Assembly (NCBI GenBank): GCA_024760545.1
Contig: CP060501.1
Span: 4,476,910-4,540,909, forward strand
Length of the DNA stretch: 64,000 nt
Direction of reading: 5' to 3'
Source: Nitrospira sp.
Lineage (GTDB): Bacteria > Nitrospirota > Nitrospiria > Nitrospirales > Nitrospiraceae
Positions 51,464 to 59,091 of the stretch are shown here, piece by piece. The number at the start of each line of letters is the position of its first letter. Within the stretch, counting starts at the first letter, position 1. Position numbers and translations under genes: made by a program. The notes under the pieces were generated by a model. That model saw only the letters and a list, made by a program, of their open reading frames with translations. It did not search any database and had not been told where the DNA came from.

Positions 51464-51625
51464 TTAGGCGATGGATTCCTGGTGCTGGTCGATCTTCCGA
51501 GACAGCTCATGTACAAAGGTCGTGAGTTCAAGGACCGCCTTGTAGGACACGTCCCGCTCTGAAACCTCAAGCTGTCGAAGGCAAAGATCAAATTCCTCAA
51601 TCCGTTTGGATAGTTTACTTACCAT
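51464..51625 (-). CDS. small helical protein
   Basis: A 53-residue, entirely helical, charged protein (MVSKLSKRIEEFDLCLRQLE, VSERDVSYKAVLELTTFVHE, LSRKIDQHQ). The leucine spacing (L5, L17, L21) is compatible with a short coiled coil. Start preceded by a GGAGGCG site. It differs from the 'R-x-E-I-x-D-F-I' family. Function unknown. Confidence 0.5.
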   Translation of the reverse strand: MVSKLSKRIEEFDLCLRQLEVSERDVSYKAVLELTTFVHELSRKIDQHQESIA

Positions 51626-51885
51626 GGTTCGCCTCCCTGTTCTCGAACGTCCGGGGGCTCCTTCATTGGTTCTATAAGGAATAAGTCAGTTAATTATCCT
51701 CATTCCCCCGCAGTGCTCCCTTAGGTGCCGGATAAAGGTCGCCTTGTGGGGATACTGTAGTCTTCCATCTCTCATTCACAGTTCGTCCTATGCTTTTCCC
51801 TAGTACCACCTCATCTTCAGCCCTATTGGGCTAAGGACATATTCAAAAACCCCCTACAACGCCCTGGTTCGTGATGGGAGGAGCT

Positions 51886-52077
51886 ATGATGTCCACAGTC
51901 GTTAAATATTGCTCGGGATGCCGTTGCAGGCTATCAAGGGTCACACCTACTACTCCAAATGAGATCCAGTCGCATTGGGCTAGTCTCCGTGGGCATGGAG
52001 GGGTGGGCCCGCAAGAGGGAATGTGCGATAATTGTGGCCGAAGGGGGGTAGTGACTCATTATTGGCTACCAGGCTGA
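51886..52077 (+). CDS. small zinc-ribbon-like protein
   Basis: A 63-residue protein with two Cys pairs: YCSGCRCRLSRV near residue 10 and MCDNCGRRGVVTHYW near residue 48. The CxxC...CxxC arrangement suggests one zinc site. Start at 51886 (ATG ATG) behind GGGAGGAGC. Downstream is TER-A copy 2, its apparent terminator. Function unknown; fourth of several tiny zinc-binding proteins in the window. Confidence 0.6.
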   Translation: MMSTVVKYCSGCRCRLSRVTPTTPNEIQSHWASLRGHGGVGPQEGMCDNCGRRGVVTHYWLPG

Positions 52078-52108
52078 TCAGATTCAGCATGATTTTAGCC
52101 AGGTTGCG

Positions 52109-52293
52109 CCAGCACGACCCAATCGCAAAAATGTCTCCCAGTACTCGTCGGGACATGGAAGCGATAGTAGAGAAATAGAATAGCGCAGCGAAAATATTGT
52201 GTGCCGGTGACCGCAACGCTATCACCTACATGATATAGAACTTGCGCTGTTCGCTAAGCTCCGTTCTTGAAAGAGGACGGAGCTTTCTTTTTT
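52109..52293 (+). ncRNA. TER-A element copy 2
   Basis: Follows the zinc-ribbon gene. It contains the CCAGCACGAC start, a GGACATGGAAGCGATAG block shared with copy 3, the stem GGTGA/TCACC (52205-52226 region), then GCGCTGTTCGC and the terminator AAGCTCCGT (52256-52264)/ACGGAGCTT (52277-52285) with a T-run. Confidence 0.7.
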
Positions 52294-52459
52294 ATGTGAT
52301 CATCAAGATGTCGCTCGGAGGGGAATGCACCAATCAGCATTCAGGCTATGGTGGAGCTCTATCTGCCGAGATTTGCATCGGCCTGGAACGCGTCCGCTAG
52401 GCACCTACGAAATCACAGAGGCACCAGGCGAATGCGAAAAACAATAGATGTCTTTCTTC

Positions 52460-53212
52460 CTAATCGCACGCCTGCATATGAAGGCCATCCTCGTTCACAT
52501 AAGCCATAAACTCGCGCGATACCGGTCTGCACGCATTGGCAGTCACCGTGACTGCAAATTTCCACTTCTTGCTACGCGACATAAATTCACGTTTGAAATC
52601 GCCCGGCACACCTCCTTCAACTCGAATAAAAGAGGGGGGAGGCGCAATCACATAGGAGATCAAATACAGACGGGTTTTCAGTCGCGGGGGAAGATCCATG
52701 ACCTCCTGTTCTGCGCGGAAGCATAGGGGGAAGCGTTTACGTTCAGTTGTGAAATATACGGCCTCTTCACCCGAATCATTCACCATTCTAAACGATCCCA
52801 TTTCCGCTCGCACGCTTTGCACGTCGTGTCCTGAAGCATTATGAATGATGGCCCAATACCTTTTACGCGACACCATGTCTTGTCCTCTTTGAGCCCGCTC
52901 AGGAACGAGTTCCGAGCAACTCGCATCGTCCACAAACATCATATCGATCGGAGACTCAGGTAGGGCACTCCGTGGAGTGGGGTCTTCAACGACAGAAGGC
53001 ACTAAGCGAGCCATCTCCTTTTGTAATACCCCCATGCGGTCATCCATCACTTTCAATCGCTCCTCTAGGGACTTAAATCTACTCCCATAGATGAGATGGA
53101 ATATGAGGAACATCAATCCGCCAATCACCGCGATAGCAAAGGAAGACACGTAGGGGGAGCTTGACAGCATCGCCCACTGTTGCTGGAGATCGTCAATTGA
53201 AGGAATATCCAT
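52460..53212 (-). CDS. membrane-anchored protein of unknown function
   Basis: A 250-residue protein with one membrane helix near the N-terminus (FAIAVIGGLMFLIFHLIYG, about residues 25-44). A charged helical linker (LEERLKVMDDRMGVLQKEMA) precedes a soluble domain with RKRYWAIIHNASGHDVQSVR, EAVYFTTERKRFPLCFRAEQ, and LISYVIAPPPSFIRVEGGVP. No enzyme motif is recognised. Most of the protein would lie outside the membrane, in the periplasm or cytoplasm depending on topology. Its start faces the plus-strand family A gene at 53413, so the 200-base gap holds divergent promoters. Confidence 0.6.
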   Translation of the reverse strand: MDIPSIDDLQQQWAMLSSSPYVSSFAIAVIGGLMFLIFHLIYGSRFKSLEERLKVMDDRMGVLQKEMARLVPSVVEDPTPRSALPESPIDMMFVDDASCSELVPERAQRGQDMVSRKRYWAIIHNASGHDVQSVRAEMGSFRMVNDSGEEAVYFTTERKRFPLCFRAEQEVMDLPPRLKTRLYLISYVIAPPPSFIRVEGGVPGDFKREFMSRSKKWKFAVTVTANACRPVSREFMAYVNEDGLHMQACD

Positions 53213-53338
53213 GCTCCCACCTGGTAGAAGCGATGGTGATAGAATACGGGCGGCTATTACTGCCTGGCAAGCTAGTCATCTACCCCATCACGCCGTACTT
53301 CCACCTTCCTACAGGCTATCTCGTTTTTAACTCACCCA

Positions 53339-53400
53339 ATCCACGGTATTTTCCCAGCTCCCGATTCGTGGTCTTTTGAGAGAATAATTCCAACACCAAG
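53339..53400 (+). promoter_or_regulatory. conserved upstream box shared with the 58.7 kb gene
   Basis: CCACGGTATTTTCCCAGCTCC and, nearer the gene, GAGAATAATTCC with ACGGAGG. The same sequence with few changes lies at 58695-58766 before a paralogous family A gene. GAGAATAAT could be a -10 element. The TTTTCCCAG core recurs in the boxes before the two glycine-rich/DUF3309 pairs. Confidence 0.45.
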
Positions 53401-53412
53401 ACGGAGGTTCCT

Positions 53413-53736
53413 ATGAAAACCACATTACTATCGGTGCTGGTGGTTGGATTGCTGGGCTCGGCCCTTGGTCTGACATTCGCAACCGATCCCTATGCATCAG
53501 ATGCTATGGCTGGAAAGGAAACTAGTCCTAGCCTCAAGGAGCGTTTGATGGAAACTACCATCACAGGGACATTAATGAAAACAGAAGGTGAACATTACTT
53601 TATCCAGGTCGATCGCGGGTTGGAAAAAATCCACGTCCATAAAAGTACTCAGTCAGATTTGGTAAAGCCAGGGGATGTCGTCAGAGCCTATGTGACAGAC
53701 CAACGCCATACGACGACTTTGCAGCGTGTGAAATGA
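53413..53736 (+). CDS. family A secreted protein
   Basis: A 107-residue exported family A protein: leader (TTLLSVLVVGLLGSALGLTF, cleavage near ATDPYA), SPSLKERLMETTITGTLMKT, EGEHYFIQVDRGLEKIHVHK, GDVVRAYVTDQRHTTTLQR. The IHVDK of others is IHVHK here. Start supported by ACGGAGGTTCC. Followed by TER-A copy 3. Shares upstream sequence with the 58767 gene, so it is probably co-regulated with it. Periplasmic, function unknown. Confidence 0.78.
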   Translation: MKTTLLSVLVVGLLGSALGLTFATDPYASDAMAGKETSPSLKERLMETTITGTLMKTEGEHYFIQVDRGLEKIHVHKSTQSDLVKPGDVVRAYVTDQRHTTTLQRVK

Positions 53737-53747
53737 AATCGGTGTCT

Positions 53748-53930
53748 CAGCACGACACCATAACAAGGTTCTCCAGTACCTCGTTAGGACATGGAAGCTA
53801 TAGCATGAGAGTAGTACATCGCAGTGGAAAACATTATGAACGGTAGCTGTGACCCTATCGTAATCATGATGTTCAAATTCCGCTGTTCGCTAAGCTCCGT
53901 TCTTGAAAGAGAACGGAGCTTTCTTTTTTG
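53748..53930 (+). ncRNA. TER-A element copy 3
   Basis: Directly after the family A gene. CAGCACGAC start, GGACATGGAAGC block, AGTG-GAAAA-CATT stem near 53826, then the strongest terminator of the set: AAGCTCCGTTC (53892-53902)/GAACGGAGCTT (53911-53921) and a T-run to 53929. Confidence 0.75.
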
Positions 53931-54331
53931 CGTGTGCTCGATTGTGAATTCGCATGCTCAAGTAGTACCTCCAACTCGGGTTTCATCGACCCTCCAGACC
54001 AGCCAAACAATTCATGCAGTAGGGTAGTTATCAGCTTGGTCAGCCCGGCTCCCACACTTGTTGCCGATGCCCCAAAGAGCAAGATTAAGCGCTGAAATTA
54101 CCGCACCGTAGAGGGGAAAGCCATGTAGATGTCCCGCCAATTTTCGACAGGTGAGCGATTGAGATCAGGCCGTTCACGTACGCGATTACAATGATAGGCG
54201 CGAGTCAGCGAGGTGAGATACTAGTTTGGCCCCTAGTCATATGGGAGAGGAAGTCATCCATTTAAGGGCGGTTCCGATTCCTGAACAACTCTTCGACAGT
54301 CAGCCCATTATTATTCGAATATTGAAGGGGC

Positions 54332-54793
54332 CTAAACAGGTAAAAGATGCAGAGCTAGGAGGGTAACAAGCTGTGCTGTGAAAAATAAAACATGGGCTCG
54401 TTCCGGTTCATACTGCTTGCAGAATTCATCGGCTAGCATAAATGTCGCCCAAAGGCCCAATCCTGTTGCGAAGGCTGCATCGACGAGTCCACACCTGAGT
54501 GACTGATGCGCAAGACTCACGACAATAGCCCATCCAAATAAAAGTACCGTGGCAAGTTGCCACAGCAAGATGCCGGAGAATAGCGCCTTGGCGATCCAGG
54601 CAGGCGTAGCGTATTCGCCGATTGCCAAAGCGACCGGTTGAAAATTGCGAGAAGCAAATCTCCATGTCCAGGGGAAAACCTCAAAGATTTTCATGGCCTC
54701 GCACAGATTGGTGAGCACGACGATGACAAACCAGAGTCCCCAAAAAGACAGGAGGCCGAATTTGATCAGAAGGAGAGTGGGAGCCACGTCCAT
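54332..54793 (-). CDS. membrane protein of unknown function
   Basis: A 153-residue inner membrane protein with four hydrophobic segments: LLLIKFGLLSFWGLWFVIVV, IAKALFSGILLWQLATVLLF, CGLVDAAFATGLGLWATFML, FFTAQLVTLLALHLLPV, separated by short charged loops (WTWRFASRNFQ, DEFCKQYEPERAHV). No family recognised. It is separate from the neighbouring YqcI gene by about 110 bases on the same strand. Confidence 0.65.
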   Translation of the reverse strand: MDVAPTLLLIKFGLLSFWGLWFVIVVLTNLCEAMKIFEVFPWTWRFASRNFQPVALAIGEYATPAWIAKALFSGILLWQLATVLLFGWAIVVSLAHQSLRCGLVDAAFATGLGLWATFMLADEFCKQYEPERAHVLFFTAQLVTLLALHLLPV

Positions 54794-54902
54794 GCTGTGT
54801 CATGCACTCTGGAAACACACACCCGTGTGAGTTTCACCTGAAGGGAGTTTCCAAACAAGATCGACTGACCATTGGCCTTGTGTCAGATCAGCTGAGGAAT
54901 AG

Positions 54903-55688
54903 TCACTTTGTGCCGGTCTTGCGCGAGCGAAATGGGCACGTCCAGTCCGCTGGAACGGCCCGACCTGCATATTGTCGTGCCTCTGAATTCTCTCCAAAGC
55001 TCGCCAGCATGGGATTCATTGATCCTTGCAAGGCCATATCGCGAGCTCGGATGGTCTCCTTCATCACGTCAAACTTGCCGCGGGCTCGTAAGCGATCAAA
55101 TTGTTCATGGAAATTGAAGACGAGTGTCGGAATCGGACGGGTGCGGGCCAGACGCGACGCTTTGGGATGCATCCCGATAACAAACATGGCTCGTTCGCCG
55201 AGGCTAAACGAAAATTGCTGGCTCTGCGGGTCGGCCTCCACACGATGGTCCCAGGCGAAGAACTTGGAGTCACGGGAGTGCATGGCCTGAAGCTGATTCC
55301 ACAATAGCTCTTCGAAGTGCTGTTCTGACTGAATGACCGGTCCCTGGAACATCGCGATGAAGGTCATGAACTGGTCCTCAACGACAGGAAATTCGTGGGA
55401 AAACTCGTACAGATCATGGCACACCGCACCAACGGCACGGTCGGACGCTAAGTCCGGATAGAGCCCAAAACGGTACTGGTTTTGACTAAACGCTGAAATG
55501 GCACCAGTGCAGGGGTAAGCCTGGCCCAGGATTTGTTGGCGTAGCTGTTCATGGGCATCAATGAGTTGGGCATCTATAGATAGCTCGGGCGCGAGGGGTT
55601 TCCTAACGGACGTGCCGTCGAAGGCGGCATAGCTCGAAAACCGGCTTGCCACCGGATCGACTGATAGTGGGTTCCACGGGCGCTTCAT
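54903..55688 (-). CDS. YqcI/YcgG family protein (GntA-like)
   Basis: A 261-residue soluble protein of the YqcI/YcgG family (PF08892). Landmarks are RQQILGQAYPCTGAISAFSQ with YRFGLYPDLAS near residue 75, the central FMTFIAMFQGPV, WDHRVEADPQSQQFSFSLGE, and the family C-terminal GENSEARQYAGRAVPADW then TCPF. The family includes GntA, a heme-dependent N-hydroxylase in guanitoxin synthesis; the conserved Cys near the end is family-typical. Whether this member is an N-hydroxylase cannot be told from sequence, and no such pathway genes are nearby. Start at 55688 places the family region properly. Confidence 0.75.
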   Translation of the reverse strand: MKRPWNPLSVDPVASRFSSYAAFDGTSVRKPLAPELSIDAQLIDAHEQLRQQILGQAYPCTGAISAFSQNQYRFGLYPDLASDRAVGAVCHDLYEFSHEFPVVEDQFMTFIAMFQGPVIQSEQHFEELLWNQLQAMHSRDSKFFAWDHRVEADPQSQQFSFSLGERAMFVIGMHPKASRLARTRPIPTLVFNFHEQFDRLRARGKFDVMKETIRARDMALQGSMNPMLASFGENSEARQYAGRAVPADWTCPFRSRKTGTK

Positions 55689-55760
55689 GCTTCTCACAGC
55701 ATCCTTTAGTAGTAACAAGGTGGTTTCTCACATGTCTGAGACGTGCGAGAAAGAGGATGT

Positions 55761-56186
55761 CTAGTTTAACTTCAAAAGCGCGGAATGGATGGCCTGATAG
55801 AGGTCCTCCGGTGAGGTGTCCTTTGTCAGGTAGGCCGACGTTCCCGCTGCTCTCATATCCTGAGCCACGTCAGCGCTTAGGTAGACCGAGAGCCCAATAA
55901 TGACGACCTGTGGAAGCGTCGTCTTGATCCACCGCGTTGCCTCGATACCATTCATCCTGGGCATACTCACATCCATCAAGATGACATCGGGCTGTAATTG
56001 TTGCGCTAGCACGCAGGCCAACTCTCCGTTCTCCGCTTCGCCGACCATCGTGAACTCACCCGAGGCATTCACCATATTCCGCAACTCCTGGCGGATCAGA
56101 CGATGGTTCTCGACCAGGAGCACGCGAATGGGCTGAGATGATGGTGCCGTCGTATTAACGGAGTCTGATTTGTATACCACAGCCAT
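55761..56186 (-). CDS. single-domain response regulator receiver
   Basis: A 141-residue protein that is almost entirely a receiver domain: PIRVLLVENHRLIRQELRN (acidic pair reads E-N rather than D-D), VILMDVSMPRMNGIEA with the phospho-Asp, GLSVYLSADVAQDMRAAG and the conserved Lys in AYLTKDTSPEDLYQ. There is no output domain. The receiver closely resembles the one fused to the kinase at 39041-40963 (MDINMPKMNGIEATKAI), suggesting a common signalling route. Asp/Glu changes at the acidic pocket may lower phosphorylation. A GTG at 56213 is an alternative start. Confidence 0.8.
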   Translation of the reverse strand: MAVVYKSDSVNTTAPSSQPIRVLLVENHRLIRQELRNMVNASGEFTMVGEAENGELACVLAQQLQPDVILMDVSMPRMNGIEATRWIKTTLPQVVIIGLSVYLSADVAQDMRAAGTSAYLTKDTSPEDLYQAIHSALLKLN

Positions 56187-56298
56187 AGCTATCTTCACTG
56201 AATAGCGACACACCCGCTGTTTATGAGCTTAGAAGGTCCTGAGGGGGAATCATACTGGGAAAGGTCTTAGGGAGTAAATATTATTAGCTAGCAAATGA

Positions 56299-56529
56299 TC
56301 AAACGGGAACGAGCGGACACATCCGCAATGAGTCGCTCACGGTCCTGACAATTTGCCGACTCCACTTTCTTCTGCCCGAGAATTGATGATTATTTCCGCC
56401 GCGACCAGGGGCCGCGGCAATGTCCGCTTGCTCTTTCCCTTCGGCTGATTCGAACTCTTCGAAAAACCCTTTGACCTCCCTTTTCAACATCTCGATGACG
56501 CCGGATTAGATTGCGGCTTTGCCTGACAT
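56299..56529 (-). pseudogene. hemerythrin/HHE-like gene with nonsense codon and truncation
   Basis: From the ATG at 56529: MSGKAAI, stop, then SGVIEMLKREVKGFFEEFES, AEGKEQADIAAA in frame. This corresponds to the start of the HHE-domain gene at 60122-60367 (SGVIEMLKEDHEKVKRLFEK). After that the sequence is unrelated and lacks the iron-binding His residues. It is a truncated and nonsense-mutated copy; the intact ribosome binding site (GGGAGGGCACC) is a relic. Confidence 0.65.
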
Positions 56530-56619
56530 GGTGCCCTCCCATAGGTTGGGGTTTGTTCGTGTTCGCCTATCCTAGCGGACCTGAACGAGGAGCCTACCAG
56601 GAAACCACAGCGTGACCCC

Positions 56620-56672
56620 CCATGTGTTTTCCCAGTTCTGACCGACTATGCGGTTCGCTACGATCCAACAGA
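56620..56672 (+). promoter_or_regulatory. conserved upstream box (copy 2)
   Basis: TGTGTTTTCCCAGTTCTGAC ... GCTACGATCC matches the block at 9529-9582. Here it stands about 50-100 bases before the glycine-rich gene. Confidence 0.4.
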
Positions 56673-56723
56673 GAAGTTCAACACGCGGTGAGTGAGGTCA
56701 TCTCGCAATAAAGGAGAGGACAT

Positions 56724-57107
56724 ATGAAGATCCCTCAGACATGCGCATCGACATTGATGGTGGCGGGAATGCTCCTGTTCACCGGCGGGACAGGACAGGC
56801 CCAGGTAGGGAGTGGAAGTGGTTCGGGCGGAGCAGTCGGACAAGGGGGCCCCGAGATCAAGAGACCAGGAACCGGGCAAGAGGTGACACCGGGAGGACCA
56901 GGAACCATGCCGGAATTCAACCAAAATCTGCCGGGAGCTCCTGACAGCGGTAAAGCATCCCGACCCGGATCTGGCAGCATAGGCGCGCCCGGCAGTCCAG
57001 GGGAACCTGGAGGGGCCGGGACATCAGGCGGAGGAACGAGTTCGCCTGGGACGGGATCATCTGGCGGGATGGGATCATCCGGTGGGGCAGGGGGAGGCGG
57101 AAAGTAA
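56724..57107 (+). CDS. secreted glycine-rich protein
   Basis: A 127-residue exported low-complexity protein: signal peptide (STLMVAGMLLFTGGTGQAQ) followed by Gly/Ser/Pro repeats (VGSGSGSGGAVGQGG, GTGQEVTPGGPGTMPEFN, SSGGMGSSGGAGGGGK). No PRC barrel is present, unlike the gene at 9626, but the tail is similar in style. Start after AAAGGAGAGG. The DUF3309 gene follows, as at 10478. It may be a surface or periplasmic structural peptide. Confidence 0.7.
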   Translation: MKIPQTCASTLMVAGMLLFTGGTGQAQVGSGSGSGGAVGQGGPEIKRPGTGQEVTPGGPGTMPEFNQNLPGAPDSGKASRPGSGSIGAPGSPGEPGGAGTSGGGTSSPGTGSSGGMGSSGGAGGGGK

Positions 57108-57185
57108 GCGTGCCGTCTTGAGGGGGTCAGCTAGGCTTCTAGATCTTCCGATTGCGTTTGTTAGCGTCTCAAAAGGAGGTTTCAC

Positions 57186-57338
57186 ATGGTTACCATCCTG
57201 TTAATAATTCTCCTTCTGTTCTTTGTCGGAGCGCTGCCAACATGGCCCTATAGTGCAAATTGGGGCTATTACCCGAGTGGAGGAGTGGGCATCGCTGTGG
57301 TGATTCTACTGATCCTTCTTCTGGTGGGACCCATATGA
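57186..57338 (+). CDS. DUF3309 small membrane protein, copy 2
   Basis: A 50-residue protein, very close to 10478-10630: VTILLIILLLFFVGALPTW, PYSANWGYYPSGGVGIAV, then a hydrophobic end LLILLLVGPI. The first 35 residues are almost identical in the two copies, the rest conservatively changed. AAAGGAGG precedes the ATG. It follows the glycine-rich gene by about 78 bases, so the two form one transcription unit. Confidence 0.85.
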   Translation: MVTILLIILLLFFVGALPTWPYSANWGYYPSGGVGIAVVILLILLLVGPI

Positions 57339-57504
57339 TCGGTTTAAAGCCACTCGCGTGACTCACAATCACGAGATCTAGTAGAGCCAAACATTCGTGA
57401 GAGTTATCCGCCTAGAACTTTGCGCCGTGAGCACAGCTCACACGAGAGAGGTGCGGTATATATCACCGTCTATATTCCCTGAGGTAAGGCGGATTGGTTC
57501 ATAT

Positions 57505-57972
57505 CTATCTCTTCTCCTGCTTCTCCACCGGGGCGAAAGGAATTTCGTAAAACTCATAAATCAGGACTTCCTGTTCTTGGTCGCTAAAATCAGGCCAATG
57601 ATTCTTATCAAATCCCGGAGCCTTTTTGAGATCCCGTTTGCTGACATCCAATACAATCTTTTTGCCGTTGGCATTGAAAGTTATCGCCTCCCAGGGCACC
57701 ACAAAATATTTATCCTTTATGCCGAGGAACCCTCCAAAATCCAAGACGGCATACTGAATATCCCCTTCGGCTGGATCCAGGACCAGATCCTTTATAGTTC
57801 CTAAACTCTTGCCATCCGTGCCCTCAACTTTCATTCCAATTACATCACTGGCCTTGAGGACCCCCGTTTTATCTCGGGCCTCAACCGCTGAACCAGTCAT
57901 GACCACTATCACAGCGACCAGTACACCCATGATGAGATTGTGCCACCTCCACAACGTAGACCATTTCGTCAT
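57505..57972 (-). CDS. secreted PRC-barrel protein
   Basis: A 155-residue exported protein: leader (LIMGVLVAVIVVMTGSAVEA), then a PRC-barrel domain: SDVIGMKVEGTDGKSLGTIK, LVLDPAEGDIQYAVLDFGGF, LGIKDKYFVVPWEAITFNAN, KKIVLDVSKRDLKKAPGFDK. The C-terminus is acidic then basic (IYEFYEIPFAPVEKQEKR). It is more typical of the family than the 9626 gene, with no glycine tail. Start at 57972 set by the leader. Periplasmic; binding partner unknown. Confidence 0.78.
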   Translation of the reverse strand: MTKWSTLWRWHNLIMGVLVAVIVVMTGSAVEARDKTGVLKASDVIGMKVEGTDGKSLGTIKDLVLDPAEGDIQYAVLDFGGFLGIKDKYFVVPWEAITFNANGKKIVLDVSKRDLKKAPGFDKNHWPDFSDQEQEVLIYEFYEIPFAPVEKQEKR

Positions 57973-58036
57973 GTTGTTCCTCCTAGCTTCAGAAGTGTGA
58001 CCTAACAAGACGGACAGAGCCGCTTGATGCACCCTG

Positions 58037-58579
58037 CTATTGTTCGACGTGTTCTTCCGGGACCCCCAGAGAAGACGCGAGGGTTTTCGCCTCAGCGAGG
58101 TGCCCTTTCACCACAGGTACGGCGTCGGTCACCCATTGGCGAACCTCTTGATTCTTCTCCTGGCCTGCGCGTTTTTCCAGCTCCTTCATGTCTTTCGCAT
58201 GTTCCCGCAACACCAGGGTGATATAGGCACGATCAAACCCCTTGCCTGAGGCGGCATCGAGCTCAGCTTTCATCGCTGTGAGCGAGTCACTGGGCTCGTT
58301 CACGAACTGCAGTCCTCCCTTCGAGGCTAGACGCTCAACCTCTTTCCGGGCTTTCTGGTGGTCGGCCACCATTCGGGCGCTGAACTGTTTGACCTGCTCA
58401 CTCTCGGCTTTTTGCGTCGCGATCTGACCAAGATCGATATGCTGCTGCTGACCAGCAGCGGATGCTTGCAAGAAGCCTTCGGTAGTTTTCGGGGGCACGT
58501 CAGGGGCGGCCATCGCCCAGGATATTAAAACGACTGAAACAGCGATCCCACATACAAGCGATGCGATGGGGTGAGCCAT
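58037..58579 (-). CDS. DUF4142 secreted protein, copy 2
   Basis: A 180-residue exported protein: signal peptide (IASLVCGIAVSVVLISWAMA), then a DUF4142 helical bundle with HIDLGQIATQKAESEQVKQF, SARMVADHQKARKEVERLAS, KGFDRAYITLVLREHAKDMK and VPVVKGHLAEAKTLASSLG. The DHQKA and REHAKD histidines are at the places of the ferritin-like bundle. It is less like the other two copies, which resemble each other. Start at 58579 defined by the leader; GGAGGGCGC lies upstream on the minus strand. Confidence 0.8.
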   Translation of the reverse strand: MAHPIASLVCGIAVSVVLISWAMAAPDVPPKTTEGFLQASAAGQQQHIDLGQIATQKAESEQVKQFSARMVADHQKARKEVERLASKGGLQFVNEPSDSLTAMKAELDAASGKGFDRAYITLVLREHAKDMKELEKRAGQEKNQEVRQWVTDAVPVVKGHLAEAKTLASSLGVPEEHVEQ

Positions 58580-58694
58580 TGCGCCCTCCTGCGGCTGAAA
58601 GGTGAAAAACAATGATCGGTCACTTCGTCTATCATGATGGATCTCGATTGAACTCCGTACTAGGAAAAGGCATAGGGAACAATCGTAAAAGCTA

Positions 58695-58766
58695 ATCACG
58701 GTATTTCCCCAGCTCCGGATACGATGGCCGTATGCGAGAATGATTTAGACCTAAACGGAGGACACG
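58695..58766 (+). promoter_or_regulatory. conserved upstream box, copy 2
   Basis: CACGGTATTTCCCCAGCTCC, GAGAATGATTTAG, ACGGAGG; see the similar block at 53339-53400. Both stand before family A genes. Confidence 0.45.
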
Positions 58767-58788
58767 ATGAAAATTAGGAATATTATCG

Positions 58789-59079
58789 ATGGTGATGATC
58801 GGCTTATTGGGATCCGGGGCTGGGATGACCTACGCGGCCGATCCCATGGCGGAGAAAGAAGCGAGTCCCACGATCAAACAGCGTCTGACGAAAGACGCGA
58901 TCAAGGGGACCTTGCTCAAGATAGATGGTGAGTATTACTCGATAAAAGATGACGATGGCAAAAGCTATAGGATCCATGTCGACAAGAGCACGAAGTTGGA
59001 CACGGTGAAGCCGGGCGACCTGGTTAAAGCCTATGTGACGGACCAAGGCCATACGACGACCTTGCAACGCGTGAACTGA
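58789..59079 (+). CDS. family A secreted protein, leader damaged
   Basis: A 96-residue family A member from the ATG at 58789 (MVMIGLLGSGAGMTYAADP), with SPTIKQRLTKDAIKGTLLKI, DGEYYSIKDDDGKSYRIHVD, GDLVKAYVTDQGHTTTLQR. An ATG at 58767 behind the ribosome binding site (ACGGAGGACACG) begins MKIRNII, as in the usual leader, but is one base out of frame with the rest, so a base has been gained or lost. Starting at 58789 leaves a shorter, still hydrophobic leader without the basic start. Export may be impaired. Followed by TER-A copy 4. Confidence 0.7.
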   Translation: MVMIGLLGSGAGMTYAADPMAEKEASPTIKQRLTKDAIKGTLLKIDGEYYSIKDDDGKSYRIHVDKSTKLDTVKPGDLVKAYVTDQGHTTTLQRVN

Positions 59080-59091
59080 GTCAGATGCCGC

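Noticed and set aside
54241..54366. A 41-codon open frame on the plus strand beginning MGEEVIHLRAVPIPEQ
   Set aside because: No ribosome binding site, and its end overlaps the end of the minus-strand membrane gene; no repeat or motif supports it.
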